A program made the position numbers and the translations under genes. A stretch of 51,882 nucleotides of DNA from Burkholderiales bacterium (GTDB taxonomy: Bacteria > Pseudomonadota > Gammaproteobacteria > Burkholderiales > Burkholderiaceae_C): contig JAJUGJ010000025.1 of NCBI GenBank assembly GCA_029268225.1, positions 1 through 51,882 of the forward strand. The letters are read 5' to 3'. Shown one piece after another: positions 1 to 9,000 of the stretch. The notes below the pieces were generated by a model. That model searched no databases. It saw only the letters and a program-made list of their open reading frames with translations, and was not told the DNA's origin. The stretch's first letter is position 1; each line of letters opens with the position of its first letter.

Positions 1-570
<570 letters not shown>

Positions 571-604
571 AGCTGGGCAATTGCCCTTGTGCCCTGCGCA
601 CCAC

Positions 605-630
605 AAACCCGGCCTCGTGCCGGGTTTTTT
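605..630 (+). terminator. Intrinsic terminator of rpoD
   Basis: Perfect 6-bp GC stem CCCGGC (608-613) / GCCGGG (619-624) with a 5-nt loop, followed by six T (625-630). Three A before the stem can extend pairing into the T run. Confidence 0.9.
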
Positions 631-710
631 CATGGAGTGCTGCTAAATTCACCCCTGAATGCGTGTTTTCTTCACACCTGTTGCCAGCAGCTTGACCGGG
701 ACCACACCTC

Positions 711-1646
711 ATGGGTAATACGACGGAACGAGCCATCCTGTTTGCCGACCTGCGCAGCAGCACGGCGCTCTACCTGAAGTTGGGCAACAAGGAAGCCGCT
801 CGCCTCGTCACCCACAGCCTTGCCTTGCTGGGTCAAATCATCGAGCGCGCAGGCGGGCGTGTGGTCAAAACGCTGGGTGACGGGCTGATGGCCGTCTACG
901 ACAACGCGGAACGTGCCGTGGATGCATCCACCTCACTGCACGAGTCCGTCGAGCGCGTGGCCCCTGGTGACGGTGGCGCAAGCTCCAAGGACGGCCCGGT
1001 CCAGCTGAAGATCGCGATTGCCTGGGGGGAAACCGTCGAGGTCGACGGCGATTGTTTTGGAGATGCGGTCAACGTGGCGGCGCGCTTGCTCGATCTGGCC
1101 GGTGAGAGCGAAACGCTCACAACCGCCGAACTGCTGCGCCAACTGCCTTCGGATCACCTTGATCGCTTCCGCAGCATCGACAAGCTCTACTTGCGTGGGC
1201 GCAAAGAGCCGGTCTCGGTGGTGCGCATGGAGCGCAGTCGCTTTGGCGACACCATGTCCACTGTCGTGTTTGACACCCTCCCATCCGACATGCCAGACGG
1301 CATCCGCCTGATCTGGATGGGCACGGAGCGGGTGTTCTCCACCGCCAGCATGCCTGTGATCCTGGGTCGCAGTCCGCAAGCCCATTTCTGTGTCAGCGAT
1401 GCCCGTGTCTCGCGTTCCCACGCGCGCATCGAGTCCCACAGTGGCCAGCTTTATCTGAGCGATCTGAGCTACAACGGCACCCACGTCAAGTTCGATCACG
1501 ATGAGCAGGTGATGACCTTGAGACGCGGCACGTGCACGCTTCATGGCAGCGGGGTGATCGCACTCGGTGCACCGCCCAACGACCCCAGCAGCACGCAAAT
1601 TCGATTTGACGTGCTCAGCTTCTCAGACACCTTGCCGCAGTACTGA
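711..1646 (+). CDS. Class III adenylate/guanylate cyclase with C-terminal FHA domain
   Basis: 311 residues in two domains. Residues ~5-175 are a class III nucleotide cyclase. The metal-binding aspartates are D13 (FADLRSSTAL) and D57 (VVKTLGDGLMAVY), with K53 at the purine-recognition position. N121 and R125 in GDAVNVAARL are the transition-state residues, so it looks catalytically competent. Residues ~200-300 are a forkhead-associated domain with GR (219-220), SRSH (234-237) and NGT (255-257), which normally binds phosphothreonine peptides. There are no membrane segments, so it is a cytosolic enzyme. It lies in the same orientation as the hybrid kinase 65 nt downstream. Cyclase plus FHA suggests that cNMP synthesis responds to Ser/Thr phosphorylation; that is inference. 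The choice between cAMP and cGMP cannot be made from sequence alone. No strong ribosome-binding site precedes the ATG. Confidence 0.88.
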   Translation: MGNTTERAILFADLRSSTALYLKLGNKEAARLVTHSLALLGQIIERAGGRVVKTLGDGLMAVYDNAERAVDASTSLHESVERVAPGDGGASSKDGPVQLKIAIAWGETVEVDGDCFGDAVNVAARLLDLAGESETLTTAELLRQLPSDHLDRFRSIDKLYLRGRKEPVSVVRMERSRFGDTMSTVVFDTLPSDMPDGIRLIWMGTERVFSTASMPVILGRSPQAHFCVSDARVSRSHARIESHSGQLYLSDLSYNGTHVKFDHDEQVMTLRRGTCTLHGSGVIALGAPPNDPSSTQIRFDVLSFSDTLPQY

Positions 1647-1711
1647 CCCGTGCTTTTCACTCGCGCCCCACTGCGGCCCTTCGTGCAGATCCAGAACTTG
1701 AGCCGCACGGC

Positions 1712-4198
1712 ATGAGTTGGTCTGGCCCGACTTCTCCCGAACACGCACGCGTCGCCTTGCTGCAGGCCACTCGCCTGTTGGAAACGCCTGAAGCGCCTCC
1801 AGCTTTTGCAGCACTGGCGCGCTTGGCGGCCACGCAAACCGACAGCCCATTTGCGGCGATTCACCTCATTGATGCGCATTCTGTGCAGGTGCTGGCTGGC
1901 GTGGGTCGCCTGCCAAGACGGCAGAGCCGAGAACACGCCCTGAGCACCCAGATGCTGCATCGTGACGGTCTCTGGTTGGTCCCAGATACCAGAGACCTGA
2001 CGCCGCCCCCGCACCTGCCTGACGATGCATGGCCGGCCGCATATGCGGGACTCCCTCTCGTCGTCGAGGGGCATGTATTGGGCGCGCTGTGTGTGATGGA
2101 TCTGGAAGTGCGCCATTGGCAAGCGGATCAAATGGCCGGCCTCGCCGACGCGGCCTGTGCTGCCAGCGCCTTGTTGGCGGCCGAACTGAACAGGCAACGC
2201 GCACGGCGGATGGACGCCCGCGTGCGCACGGCCAGCCTGGCTGGGCAAGACTGGCTGTGGGAGACAGACCGAGAAAGCCGCTTGGTCTGGGTCTCCAGCA
2301 GCATGGTTCAGCATCTGGGCCTGGACCCCGAATACGAGATCGGCAGCAAGGGTGTGGACTTTTATCAACCGCTGCCTGGTGCGGAGTACGCACGGCAGTG
2401 GGCGCAATTCCAAGAGGCACGCATGCGGCGCGAGCCTTTCAGCAATGTGCTGGGACAACGAGACACACCACGTGGACGTGTCATCGTCAGCATCAGCGGT
2501 ATCCCGGTCTTCGATCGTCAGGGTAACTTCATGGGTTACCGCGGCTCCAACCGTGACGTGACGCGCCAAGTGCAGACTGAGATGGCCATGCGCTGCGCCC
2601 AGGAGCAACTGCTCAGCCAGCAGGCAGAGTTGCGAGAAAGCGAGGCCCGACTCAGCGCCGTGCTGGAAGCACTGCCTGACATCTGGTTTGTCCTGGACGA
2701 GAACAACCACTATGTGGATGGGCATGAAGCTCACCCGCTGCTGATTCGCCCCATTGAGGAGTTGCGGCAACACGCCATCGGCTACGAACTGCCGACCGAC
2801 GTGGCTCAACTTCAGCAAGCCGCCCTGGAACGACTCAGGGAAAGTGGCCAGCCCCAGCGTCTGGAGTACGACCTGCGCACCAACGATGGCGTCTTGCGCC
2901 ACTTCGAAGCTCGGTTGGTGGCCATGGGCAAAAAGCAGACCCTGTTCGTGGCGCGCGACATCACCCCCATCAAGAAGGCGGAGTTGACACTGCGCGACAA
3001 ACAGGCTGCTGAAGCAGCCAACGCGGCCAAGAGTGCGTTTGTCTCGCGCATGAGCCACGAAATCCGCACGCCGCTCAATGCGATCAGTGGGTTCGCTCAA
3101 TTGCTGCTTCATCAATTGACGCCCACACCACACAAGGAAGAACACCTGGGCTACGTTCGCCACATTCTGGACGCCTGCGAGCATTTGACCGCCCTGGTCA
3201 ATGACGTACTGGATCTCCAGAAGATCGAGACAGGCCACTTGGCGTGCAGCACCGAGAAGGTCAGCCTGTCCGAGATCGTGCAGCGGGGGATCTGCATGCT
3301 GGGGCCCCTTTCAGCGCGTCAAGGAGTGAACCTGCTTTCGGACATTGCGCCGGGCTGCATCGTGCAAGCTGACCGTCGACGACTCAGCCAGGTTGTGATG
3401 AACCTGGGCTCCAATGCCATCAAGTACAACCACGCCGGTGGCTTGGTGCGGTTCACAGTGGAGCCTTTGAGCACCGGACAATGGGCCTTGCACATCGAAG
3501 ACAACGGCCCTGGCATGACCGAGAGTCAACTCGCCAGACTGTTTCAACCCTTTGAGCGACTGGGCAAAGAAATGTCCCACATTGAAGGGTCAGGCCTTGG
3601 CCTTATCATCACTCGCTCATTGATTGAGGCCATGGGGGGCGAGTTGCAGGTCCGCAGCAACCCGGGCGTTGGTACCCGTATGAGCGTCATCCTGAACCGG
3701 GGCTCGATGGCTCCACTCACAAACGATGACACCGAACCATCAGCTCCTCAGCCAGCCTCGGACAGGTCTCTGCCACAACCCATGCCGACCACGCCAGACC
3801 AACTCGATCAGACCCCGTTGAGCGTGTTGTACGTCGAAGACAACCGCATCAACGCCATGCTGTTCGAAGAGGCCTTGCGCCCCCACACACGCCTCGCCGT
3901 GACCGTGGTCGAAGATGGCCAGACGGCCATCGCGCATGTGAGCCAATCCATCCCGGATGTACTGGTGCTTGATGCCCATCTGCCAGACATGGACGGGTTG
4001 GCCTTGTTGGCCGCGCTGCGCAAGCTGCCATGCCTGGCCAACGTACCAGCTTACATGTGCTCGGCCGACGCCATGCCCGAAGACATCGCCCAAGCCAAAT
4101 CGGCTGGATTCACCGGCTACTGGACCAAACCCATCGATATCCGCCTCATCGTCAGCGAATTGACACAACTGGCCGACAAGAAGTACCTGCAGCCATGA
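1712..4198 (+). CDS. Soluble hybrid sensor histidine kinase (GAF-PAS-PAS-HisKA-HATPase-REC)
   Basis: 828 residues with no signal peptide or membrane segment, so it senses inside the cell. A GAF domain (~25-165) is followed by two PAS domains (~185-295 and ~315-420). The dimerisation helix carries SHEIRTPLNA with phospho-acceptor H449. The ATPase domain has an N box with SNAIKYN, DNGPGM and GSGLGLII. A Pro/Gln-rich linker leads to a receiver domain with acidic pair E709/D710, phospho-acceptor D754 (VLVLDAHLPDMDG) and K806 (YWTKP). It should phosphorylate its own receiver and pass the phosphate to an unlinked partner, because there is no output domain. The stop codon overlaps the hemH start (ATGA), so kinase and ferrochelatase are probably translated together. 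The signal is unknown; the PAS domains lack a recognisable haem-binding signature that I can identify. Confidence 0.93.
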   Translation: MSWSGPTSPEHARVALLQATRLLETPEAPPAFAALARLAATQTDSPFAAIHLIDAHSVQVLAGVGRLPRRQSREHALSTQMLHRDGLWLVPDTRDLTPPPHLPDDAWPAAYAGLPLVVEGHVLGALCVMDLEVRHWQADQMAGLADAACAASALLAAELNRQRARRMDARVRTASLAGQDWLWETDRESRLVWVSSSMVQHLGLDPEYEIGSKGVDFYQPLPGAEYARQWAQFQEARMRREPFSNVLGQRDTPRGRVIVSISGIPVFDRQGNFMGYRGSNRDVTRQVQTEMAMRCAQEQLLSQQAELRESEARLSAVLEALPDIWFVLDENNHYVDGHEAHPLLIRPIEELRQHAIGYELPTDVAQLQQAALERLRESGQPQRLEYDLRTNDGVLRHFEARLVAMGKKQTLFVARDITPIKKAELTLRDKQAAEAANAAKSAFVSRMSHEIRTPLNAISGFAQLLLHQLTPTPHKEEHLGYVRHILDACEHLTALVNDVLDLQKIETGHLACSTEKVSLSEIVQRGICMLGPLSARQGVNLLSDIAPGCIVQADRRRLSQVVMNLGSNAIKYNHAGGLVRFTVEPLSTGQWALHIEDNGPGMTESQLARLFQPFERLGKEMSHIEGSGLGLIITRSLIEAMGGELQVRSNPGVGTRMSVILNRGSMAPLTNDDTEPSAPQPASDRSLPQPMPTTPDQLDQTPLSVLYVEDNRINAMLFEEALRPHTRLAVTVVEDGQTAIAHVSQSIPDVLVLDAHLPDMDGLALLAALRKLPCLANVPAYMCSADAMPEDIAQAKSAGFTGYWTKPIDIRLIVSELTQLADKKYLQP

Positions 4199-5301
4199 GC
4201 ACTCAGCCAGAACCCGCTTTCCGACACGGACAAGCACCCCGAACTGGGGTGCTGCTGGTCAACCTGGGCACACCGGAGGCCCCAGCGACCGCAGCCCTGC
4301 GCCGCTACCTCGGGCAGTTTCTCAGCGACCCTCGTGTGGTCGAGATTCCGCGCCTGCTGTGGAAGCCGATTTTGCACGGCATCATCCTGCGCGTGCGTCC
4401 GCGCAAGTCCGCCGCCAAGTACGCGAGCATCTGGACACCAGAGGGTTCGCCTTTGCGCGTGTGGACCGAGAAGCAAACCAAGCTCTTACAAGGCTTTCTG
4501 GGAGAGTCCGGCCATCAAGTGCTGGTGAGGCACGCCATGCGCTACGGCGAACCCGCCATTGGCAAGGCCCTGAGCGCACTCAAGGCTGAAGGCGCGACCC
4601 GTGTGCTGGTTGTCCCCTTGTATCCGCAATATTCGGGCGCAACGACAGCCAGCGTCATGGACGAGGTGTTCGCATGGGGACGCTCAACCCGCCTCTTGCC
4701 AGAGTTACGGCACATCAACCGGTTCCATGATGACGCCGGCTATCTGGAAGCGCTGGCCAATACGGTGCGCCGCCATTGGCAGGAGAGCGGCCCGCTGGGA
4801 ACCAAGGGCAAGTTGGTGATGAGCTTTCACGGCATGCCACGTCGCACGTTGGATCTGGGTGACCCCTATCACTGCGAATGCCTGAAAACAGGTCGCCTGC
4901 TGGCAGAGCGGCTCGGGTTGGGTCGCGAGCAGTATGTCGTGACGTTCCAAAGTCGATTTGGCAAGGCAAAGTGGCTCGAGCCGTATACCGAGCCCACACT
5001 GCAGGCTCTGGCCAAGGCAGGCACGGAACGCGTCGATGTGATTTGCCCAGGCTTCGTGTCTGACTGCATCGAAACGCTGGAAGAAATTGCCATGGAAGGC
5101 AAGGCCGCCTTCCTGAACAACAACGGCAAGGTGTTTCATTACATTCCCTGCCTGAATGATCAACTCGACTGGATGCGCGCCCTGAGCCAGTTGGTCGGGC
5201 AGCACCTGCAAGGATGGCCCACCCACGCAGAGCAGTTGCCATCCGCCGATGCGCTCAGCCGGCAGCGTGACCGGGCCTTGGCTGCGGGAGCCAAGGAATG
5301 A
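4195..5301 (+). CDS. hemH: Ferrochelatase (protohaem ferro-lyase)
   Basis: 368 residues. It inserts Fe2+ into protoporphyrin IX, the last step of haem b synthesis. Conserved blocks are VLLVNLGTPEAP near the N terminus, LVVPLYPQYSGATTAS, MSFHGMPRR with catalytic H212, DPYHCECLKTGR, FQSRFGKAKWLEPYT, and FVSDCIETLEEI with the metal-site glutamate E293. The start at 4195 is chosen because the family alignment begins near it and because the ATG overlaps the TGA of the upstream kinase. The open frame extends further upstream but only inside the kinase gene. In many Burkholderiales hemH lies near hrcA, nadK or grpE; here it sits behind a sensor kinase. It is convergent with rmuC, with 29 nt between them and no clear terminator. 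Confidence 0.96.
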   Translation: MSTQPEPAFRHGQAPRTGVLLVNLGTPEAPATAALRRYLGQFLSDPRVVEIPRLLWKPILHGIILRVRPRKSAAKYASIWTPEGSPLRVWTEKQTKLLQGFLGESGHQVLVRHAMRYGEPAIGKALSALKAEGATRVLVVPLYPQYSGATTASVMDEVFAWGRSTRLLPELRHINRFHDDAGYLEALANTVRRHWQESGPLGTKGKLVMSFHGMPRRTLDLGDPYHCECLKTGRLLAERLGLGREQYVVTFQSRFGKAKWLEPYTEPTLQALAKAGTERVDVICPGFVSDCIETLEEIAMEGKAAFLNNNGKVFHYIPCLNDQLDWMRALSQLVGQHLQGWPTHAEQLPSADALSRQRDRALAAGAKE

Positions 5302-5330
5302 GCTCGCGCTGTCGCCGGGACCGTGCTGAC

Positions 5331-6818
5331 TCAGTCCTGCGATGCCACCTCCCCCAGGTCAGGCTCGCCGGGTAACAGTTCTTGCGCCTGTGCGTCCGGC
5401 ATGGCTTCGACCTGCTTGAGCGCACGGCCCATGACACGGGTACGTGTTTCGACGGACGAGATCGTGTGGCTGGCCTCGTCCAGTTTTTTACGGGTCTTGG
5501 CCAACACATCGCCAAACTTGCCGAACTCGGTCTTGACCGCGCCCAGCACCTGCCACACCTCGGACGAACGTTTTTCCAGTGCCAACGTGCGAAAACCCAT
5601 CTGCAGGCTGTTGAGCGTCGCGAGCAAGGTGGTGGGCCCGGCCAGCATCACGCGGCATTCGCGCTGCAGAGACTCGACGAGGCCGGGGCGGCGCAACGCC
5701 TCGGCGTACAAGCCCTCTGTGGGCACGAACAAGATGGCAAAGTCTGCGGTGTGGGGAGGGGCCAAGTACTTGTCTCGGATGGTTTTTGCTTCCTGACGCA
5801 GGCGCATCTCCAAGGCCTTTGCGGCGGCATCGACGCCCGCCACGTCAGCTTTGTCCTGCGCCTCAAGCAAGCGCTCGTAGTCCTCACGTGGGAACTTCGC
5901 GTCCACCGGCAACCACAGCGGTGCATCGCCTGCACCGCCCTTACCCGGCAGACGAATGGCGAACTCCACCCGAGCGCCACTCCCCGGCACAGTCTCGACG
6001 TTGACGGCATATTGTTCAGGCGTGAAAACCTGCTCCAACAGGCCAGCCAGTTGCACTTCACCAAAGATCCCTCGGGTCTTGACGTTGTTGAGCACGCGGT
6101 TGAGCGAGCCCACATCGCTGGCGAGACGTTGCATGTCGCCCAGGCCGCGATGGACCTGCTCCAGACGCTCGGCGACTTGCTTGAAACTCTCCCCCAAGCG
6201 CGCCTCCAGTGTGGCGTGGAGCTTTTCATCCACCGTCTGACGCATCTGCTCCAGCTTTCTCTCGTTGTCCGCCTGCAAGGCCTGCAGTCTCGTTTCAACG
6301 GTTGAACGCACTTCGGACAAACGACGGTCGTTGGACTCCGACAAGACTCGCAATTGCTCGGACACAGCCTCACTCAGGCGACGTAAAGCTGACTCTTGCG
6401 ACTCGTTGAAGCGTGCCAAAGCGATCGCCTGAGCCTCACGCAAGGCTGTGGCTTGCAGTCCCTGTTGATGCGTGGCATCTCGCAGGCTATCACCCAGGCC
6501 TTGCTGCAAACGGGCCAACTGCACACGGAAACTGTCGAGTAGCTCGTTCTGGGTTCGCGTTGTATCGCCCTGCTGCGCCAACAACGTTTGCTGGAACTGC
6601 GCCAGGGTGCCCCCCAGCTCCTGCCGCGTTCCGGTCGCGCTGCGAGCGACCTCATCGCGCAACTCCCGACTCAACTGCTCCGAGCGCTGACGCCATTCCG
6701 CGCTGAGATCCATTCCGAGTTTGAGGATCGCCTCATCGTTGAAACGTACAGGGCGCAGTGCCAGCCACAAGATCGCCACCAGATTCAGCAACAACAGCGC
6801 GAGAATGATCCAGTTCAT
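5331..6818 (-). CDS. rmuC: DNA recombination protein RmuC
   Basis: 495 residues. An N-terminal membrane helix (NWIILALLLLNLVAILWLAL) is followed by a long coiled coil rich in Gln, Arg, Glu and Ala (~30-220). The conserved RmuC domain (~230-430) contains RVEFAIRLPG, LWLPVDAKFPREDYERL and FAILFVPTEGLYAEA. In E. coli RmuC limits inversion at short inverted repeats and is predicted to be a membrane-anchored nuclease-fold protein. The single ATG at 6818 starts directly before the membrane helix and matches the family length. The gene is alone on its strand. The terminator of the scoAB transcript lies just upstream. Confidence 0.94.
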   Translation of the reverse strand: MNWIILALLLLNLVAILWLALRPVRFNDEAILKLGMDLSAEWRQRSEQLSRELRDEVARSATGTRQELGGTLAQFQQTLLAQQGDTTRTQNELLDSFRVQLARLQQGLGDSLRDATHQQGLQATALREAQAIALARFNESQESALRRLSEAVSEQLRVLSESNDRRLSEVRSTVETRLQALQADNERKLEQMRQTVDEKLHATLEARLGESFKQVAERLEQVHRGLGDMQRLASDVGSLNRVLNNVKTRGIFGEVQLAGLLEQVFTPEQYAVNVETVPGSGARVEFAIRLPGKGGAGDAPLWLPVDAKFPREDYERLLEAQDKADVAGVDAAAKALEMRLRQEAKTIRDKYLAPPHTADFAILFVPTEGLYAEALRRPGLVESLQRECRVMLAGPTTLLATLNSLQMGFRTLALEKRSSEVWQVLGAVKTEFGKFGDVLAKTRKKLDEASHTISSVETRTRVMGRALKQVEAMPDAQAQELLPGEPDLGEVASQD

Positions 6819-6847
6819 GGGAGGATTGTCTCAGAGCCTCTGCCATG

Positions 6848-6876
6848 AAAAAAAAAAGCTGCCCGCAGGCAGCCTT
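6848..6876 (-). terminator. Intrinsic terminator downstream of scoB
   Basis: On the minus strand a 6-bp stem GCTGCC/GGCAGC (arms at 6868-6873 and 6858-6863) with a 4-nt loop is followed by ten consecutive T (6848-6857). It lies about 65 nt beyond the scoB stop and isolates scoAB from rmuC. Confidence 0.9.
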
Positions 6877-6941
6877 GTGTCGTCCGTCAGCGCTCACTGA
6901 ACGCGCGCCCTAAAGGGGCCGCCCGTTCAAGGCTACGCCGA

Positions 6942-7586
6942 TCAAGCCTCGAGATGTGACAGGTGCACATGCGCACCGGTCTTGGTGCGAACCTCTTCCG
7001 GGGTCACCCCCGGAGCCAGCTCCACGCACTTGAAACCGTCAGGCGTCACGTCCAGCACGCACAACTCGGTGATGATGCGGTCGACCACACCCACCCCGGT
7101 CAGCGGCAATGTGCATTGCTGCAGCAGCTTGTGTTCGCCATTCTTGGCACTGTGCTCCATGAGCACCACCACGCGCTTGACACCGGCGACAAGATCCATC
7201 GCGCCGCCCATGCCCTTGACCATCTTGCCCGGGATCATCCAGTTGGCCAGATCGCCCTTCTCGGACACCTGCATGGCCCCGAGGATGGACAGGTTGATCT
7301 TGCCGCCGCGGATCATCGCGAAACTCTCATGCGAGCCAAAGATGGACGAGCCAGGCAGCACGGTCACCGTCTGCTTGCCGGCGTTGATCAGGTCGGCGTC
7401 CACCTCATCTTCGGTCGGGAAGGGGCCAATGCCCAGCATGCCGTTTTCCGATTGCAGCCACACGTCGATGTCAGGGGACACATGGTTGGCCACCAAGGTG
7501 GGCAAGCCGATGCCCAGGTTCACGTAGAAGCCGTCTTGCAGTTCCTGTGCGGCACGCGCCGCCATTTCATCATGGGTCCAGGGCAT
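6942..7586 (-). CDS. scoB: 3-oxoacid (succinyl-CoA:acetoacetate) CoA-transferase, subunit B
   Basis: 214 residues, the usual size of the beta subunit of bacterial class I CoA-transferases. The motif [12 protein letters not shown] is followed by [12 protein letters not shown], in which E47 is the expected active-site glutamate that carries the CoA thioester. [15 protein letters not shown] follows. With subunit A it moves CoA between succinyl-CoA or another acyl-CoA and acetoacetate, linking ketone-body or PHB breakdown to acetyl-CoA. It starts 2 nt after the scoA stop, so the two are translated as a unit. The exact acyl donor is not fixed by the sequence. A terminator follows. Confidence 0.94.
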   Translation of the reverse strand: MPWTHDEMAARAAQELQDGFYVNLGIGLPTLVANHVSPDIDVWLQSENGMLGIGPFPTEDEVDADLINAGKQTVTVLPGSSIFGSHESFAMIRGGKINLSILGAMQVSEKGDLANWMIPGKMVKGMGGAMDLVAGVKRVVVLMEHSAKNGEHKLLQQCTLPLTGVGVVDRIITELCVLDVTPDGFKCVELAPGVTPEEVRTKTGAHVHLSHLEA

Positions 7587-7588
7587 GG

Positions 7589-8296
7589 TCAGGCTCCAGC
7601 AGTTTCACGAAGGGTGCGCTTTTCAATGCGCTTCTCGGGCGTGGCGTTGAGCACGATGCGGTGCACGTAGATGCCCGGCAAGTGCACGGCGTCGGGATCG
7701 ATACTGCCGGTTTCGACAATTTCTTCCACTTCGACAATGGTGACCTTGCCAGCCATGGCTGCGGCCGGGTTGAAGTTGCGGGCGGTGCGACGGAAGATCA
7801 GGTTGCCCGACTTGTCGGCCTTCCAGGCTTTCACCAGCGCCACTTCGGGCACCAGCGCACACTCCATCACATAGAGCTCACCATCAAACTCACGGGTTTC
7901 CTTGCCTTCGGCCACCAGAGTGCCCACACCGGTCTTGGTGAAGAAAGCGGGAATGCCTGCGCCACCAGCACGCAACTTCTCGGCCAGCGTGCCCTGCGGA
8001 GTGAATTCCAGTTCAAGCTCGCCAGCAAGGTACTGACGCTCAAACTCCTTGTTCTCACCGACATAACTGGAGATCATTTTCTTGATCTGGCGGGTGTTGA
8101 GCAACTTGCCCAAACCAAAACCATCCACCCCAGCGTTGTTGGAGATCACCGTCAGGTCCTTGACGCCCGACGCCTGCAAGGCATCGATCAACGCCTCTGG
8201 AATCCCGCACAGGCCGAAGCCCCCTACTGCGAGCAACTGCCCGTCTTTGACGATCCCAGCCAGCGCACTGGCGGCGTCGGGATAGACCTTGTTCAT
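7589..8296 (-). CDS. scoA: 3-oxoacid (succinyl-CoA:acetoacetate) CoA-transferase, subunit A
   Basis: 235 residues. The N-terminal [15 protein letters not shown] and [14 protein letters not shown], with the glycine-rich CoA-binding stretch, identify the alpha subunit. Later blocks are [27 protein letters not shown] and [15 protein letters not shown]. The start at 8296 is supported by AAGGAG (8304-8309) with a 7-nt spacer; an open frame 18 nt longer has no such site. It forms a heterotetramer with ScoB, encoded 2 nt downstream. The promoter at 8320-8347 contains a perfect palindrome between its hexamers, suggesting a dedicated repressor or activator. No regulator gene is adjacent. Confidence 0.94.
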   Translation of the reverse strand: MNKVYPDAASALAGIVKDGQLLAVGGFGLCGIPEALIDALQASGVKDLTVISNNAGVDGFGLGKLLNTRQIKKMISSYVGENKEFERQYLAGELELEFTPQGTLAEKLRAGGAGIPAFFTKTGVGTLVAEGKETREFDGELYVMECALVPEVALVKAWKADKSGNLIFRRTARNFNPAAAMAGKVTIVEVEEIVETGSIDPDAVHLPGIYVHRIVLNATPEKRIEKRTLRETAGA

Positions 8297-8319
8297 CCAC
8301 ACACTCCTTGGCAACGGGG

Positions 8320-8347
8320 ATTATTCATGCTGCGTCGCAGCATTCAA
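8320..8347 (-). promoter_or_regulatory. scoAB promoter with a palindromic operator in the spacer
   Basis: On the minus strand, TTGAAT (-35, 8342-8347) and AATAAT (-10, 8320-8325) are separated by 16 bp. The perfect palindrome ATGCTGCG-N-CGCAGCAT (8327-8343) fills the spacer and overlaps the -35. The predicted transcription start is near 8313, giving a short leader before the AAGGAG site. A regulator bound there would compete with or distort RNA polymerase. The hexamers are good but not perfect. Confidence 0.6.
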
Positions 8348-8451
8348 AGCGTACACCGGGACGTCATGAAAAACCAGACGTCCGGTCGAAAAACGACACG
8401 GGTATCCACGCACCTCTGAAACAAGGGATGTATGGCTGAGCCCGAAGCGAC

Positions 8452-8922
8452 TCAGTGGCTGGGCAAAGCCGGTGGTTTGTCCTGACCTGGCAAGGCAGGC
8501 GCCTTCCCCTGCAGGGCCCGAATGGGCTCTGGCAAAGGCACGGGGCGGCCATCCTCGGTGCTCACCCACACCAGCGTGGCGCCGCCAGCGGCGTAGGGCT
8601 CTCCCGGCTCGTCGCGCCGTTCAATCGTCACAAAAGTGTCGATGCTGGTGCGGCCAGGTGAAGCGACATACAACTTCACCACCAGGTCTCCAGGAAAAAC
8701 CAAGGGACGGTAAAAGTTGAAGAACGCGTTGGCGATCACCGGTCCCTCTTTCGAGTCGGTGACGCTGCCGGTCATCGCCTCAATCCACGTCACCCGCGCC
8801 TGCTCCATGTATCTGAAGTAGACGGTGTTGTTGACATGGCCGAGGCTGTCCATGTCCCCCCACAAAATGGGCAGGAACGTCTCATGGACCAGGATCTTGT
8901 GTTCAGGGATGTCCAATCGCAT
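8452..8922 (-). CDS. Acyl-CoA thioesterase, 4HBT hot-dog family
   Basis: 156 residues from MRLDIPEHKILV. The hot-dog signature ILWGDMDSLGHVNNTVYFRY contains the catalytic aspartate of the WGDMD block, as in 4-hydroxybenzoyl-CoA thioesterase and YbgC-like enzymes. It hydrolyses an acyl-CoA to free acid and CoA; the substrate is unknown. The start at 8922 is the only ATG near the family N terminus. A TTG at 8997 would add 25 residues and almost touch the SDR stop codon, but has no better ribosome-binding site. It follows the SDR gene on the same strand and precedes scoAB, so all four may serve acyl-CoA or hydroxyacid metabolism. The end of the protein is Pro-rich. Confidence 0.88.
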   Translation of the reverse strand: MRLDIPEHKILVHETFLPILWGDMDSLGHVNNTVYFRYMEQARVTWIEAMTGSVTDSKEGPVIANAFFNFYRPLVFPGDLVVKLYVASPGRTSIDTFVTIERRDEPGEPYAAGGATLVWVSTEDGRPVPLPEPIRALQGKAPALPGQDKPPALPSH

Positions 8923-9000
8923 GGTGTGTGCTCGCTTGAGTTCTGCCGGTGAAGAAATGCCACCCGCAGCAAGTGCGGACTGCGCCGCCAAATTCAAGCG

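Noticed and set aside
8923..8997. TTG start for the thioesterase, 25 residues upstream
   Set aside because: No supporting ribosome-binding site and no family similarity in the extra residues; the ATG at 8922 fits the hot-dog family N terminus.
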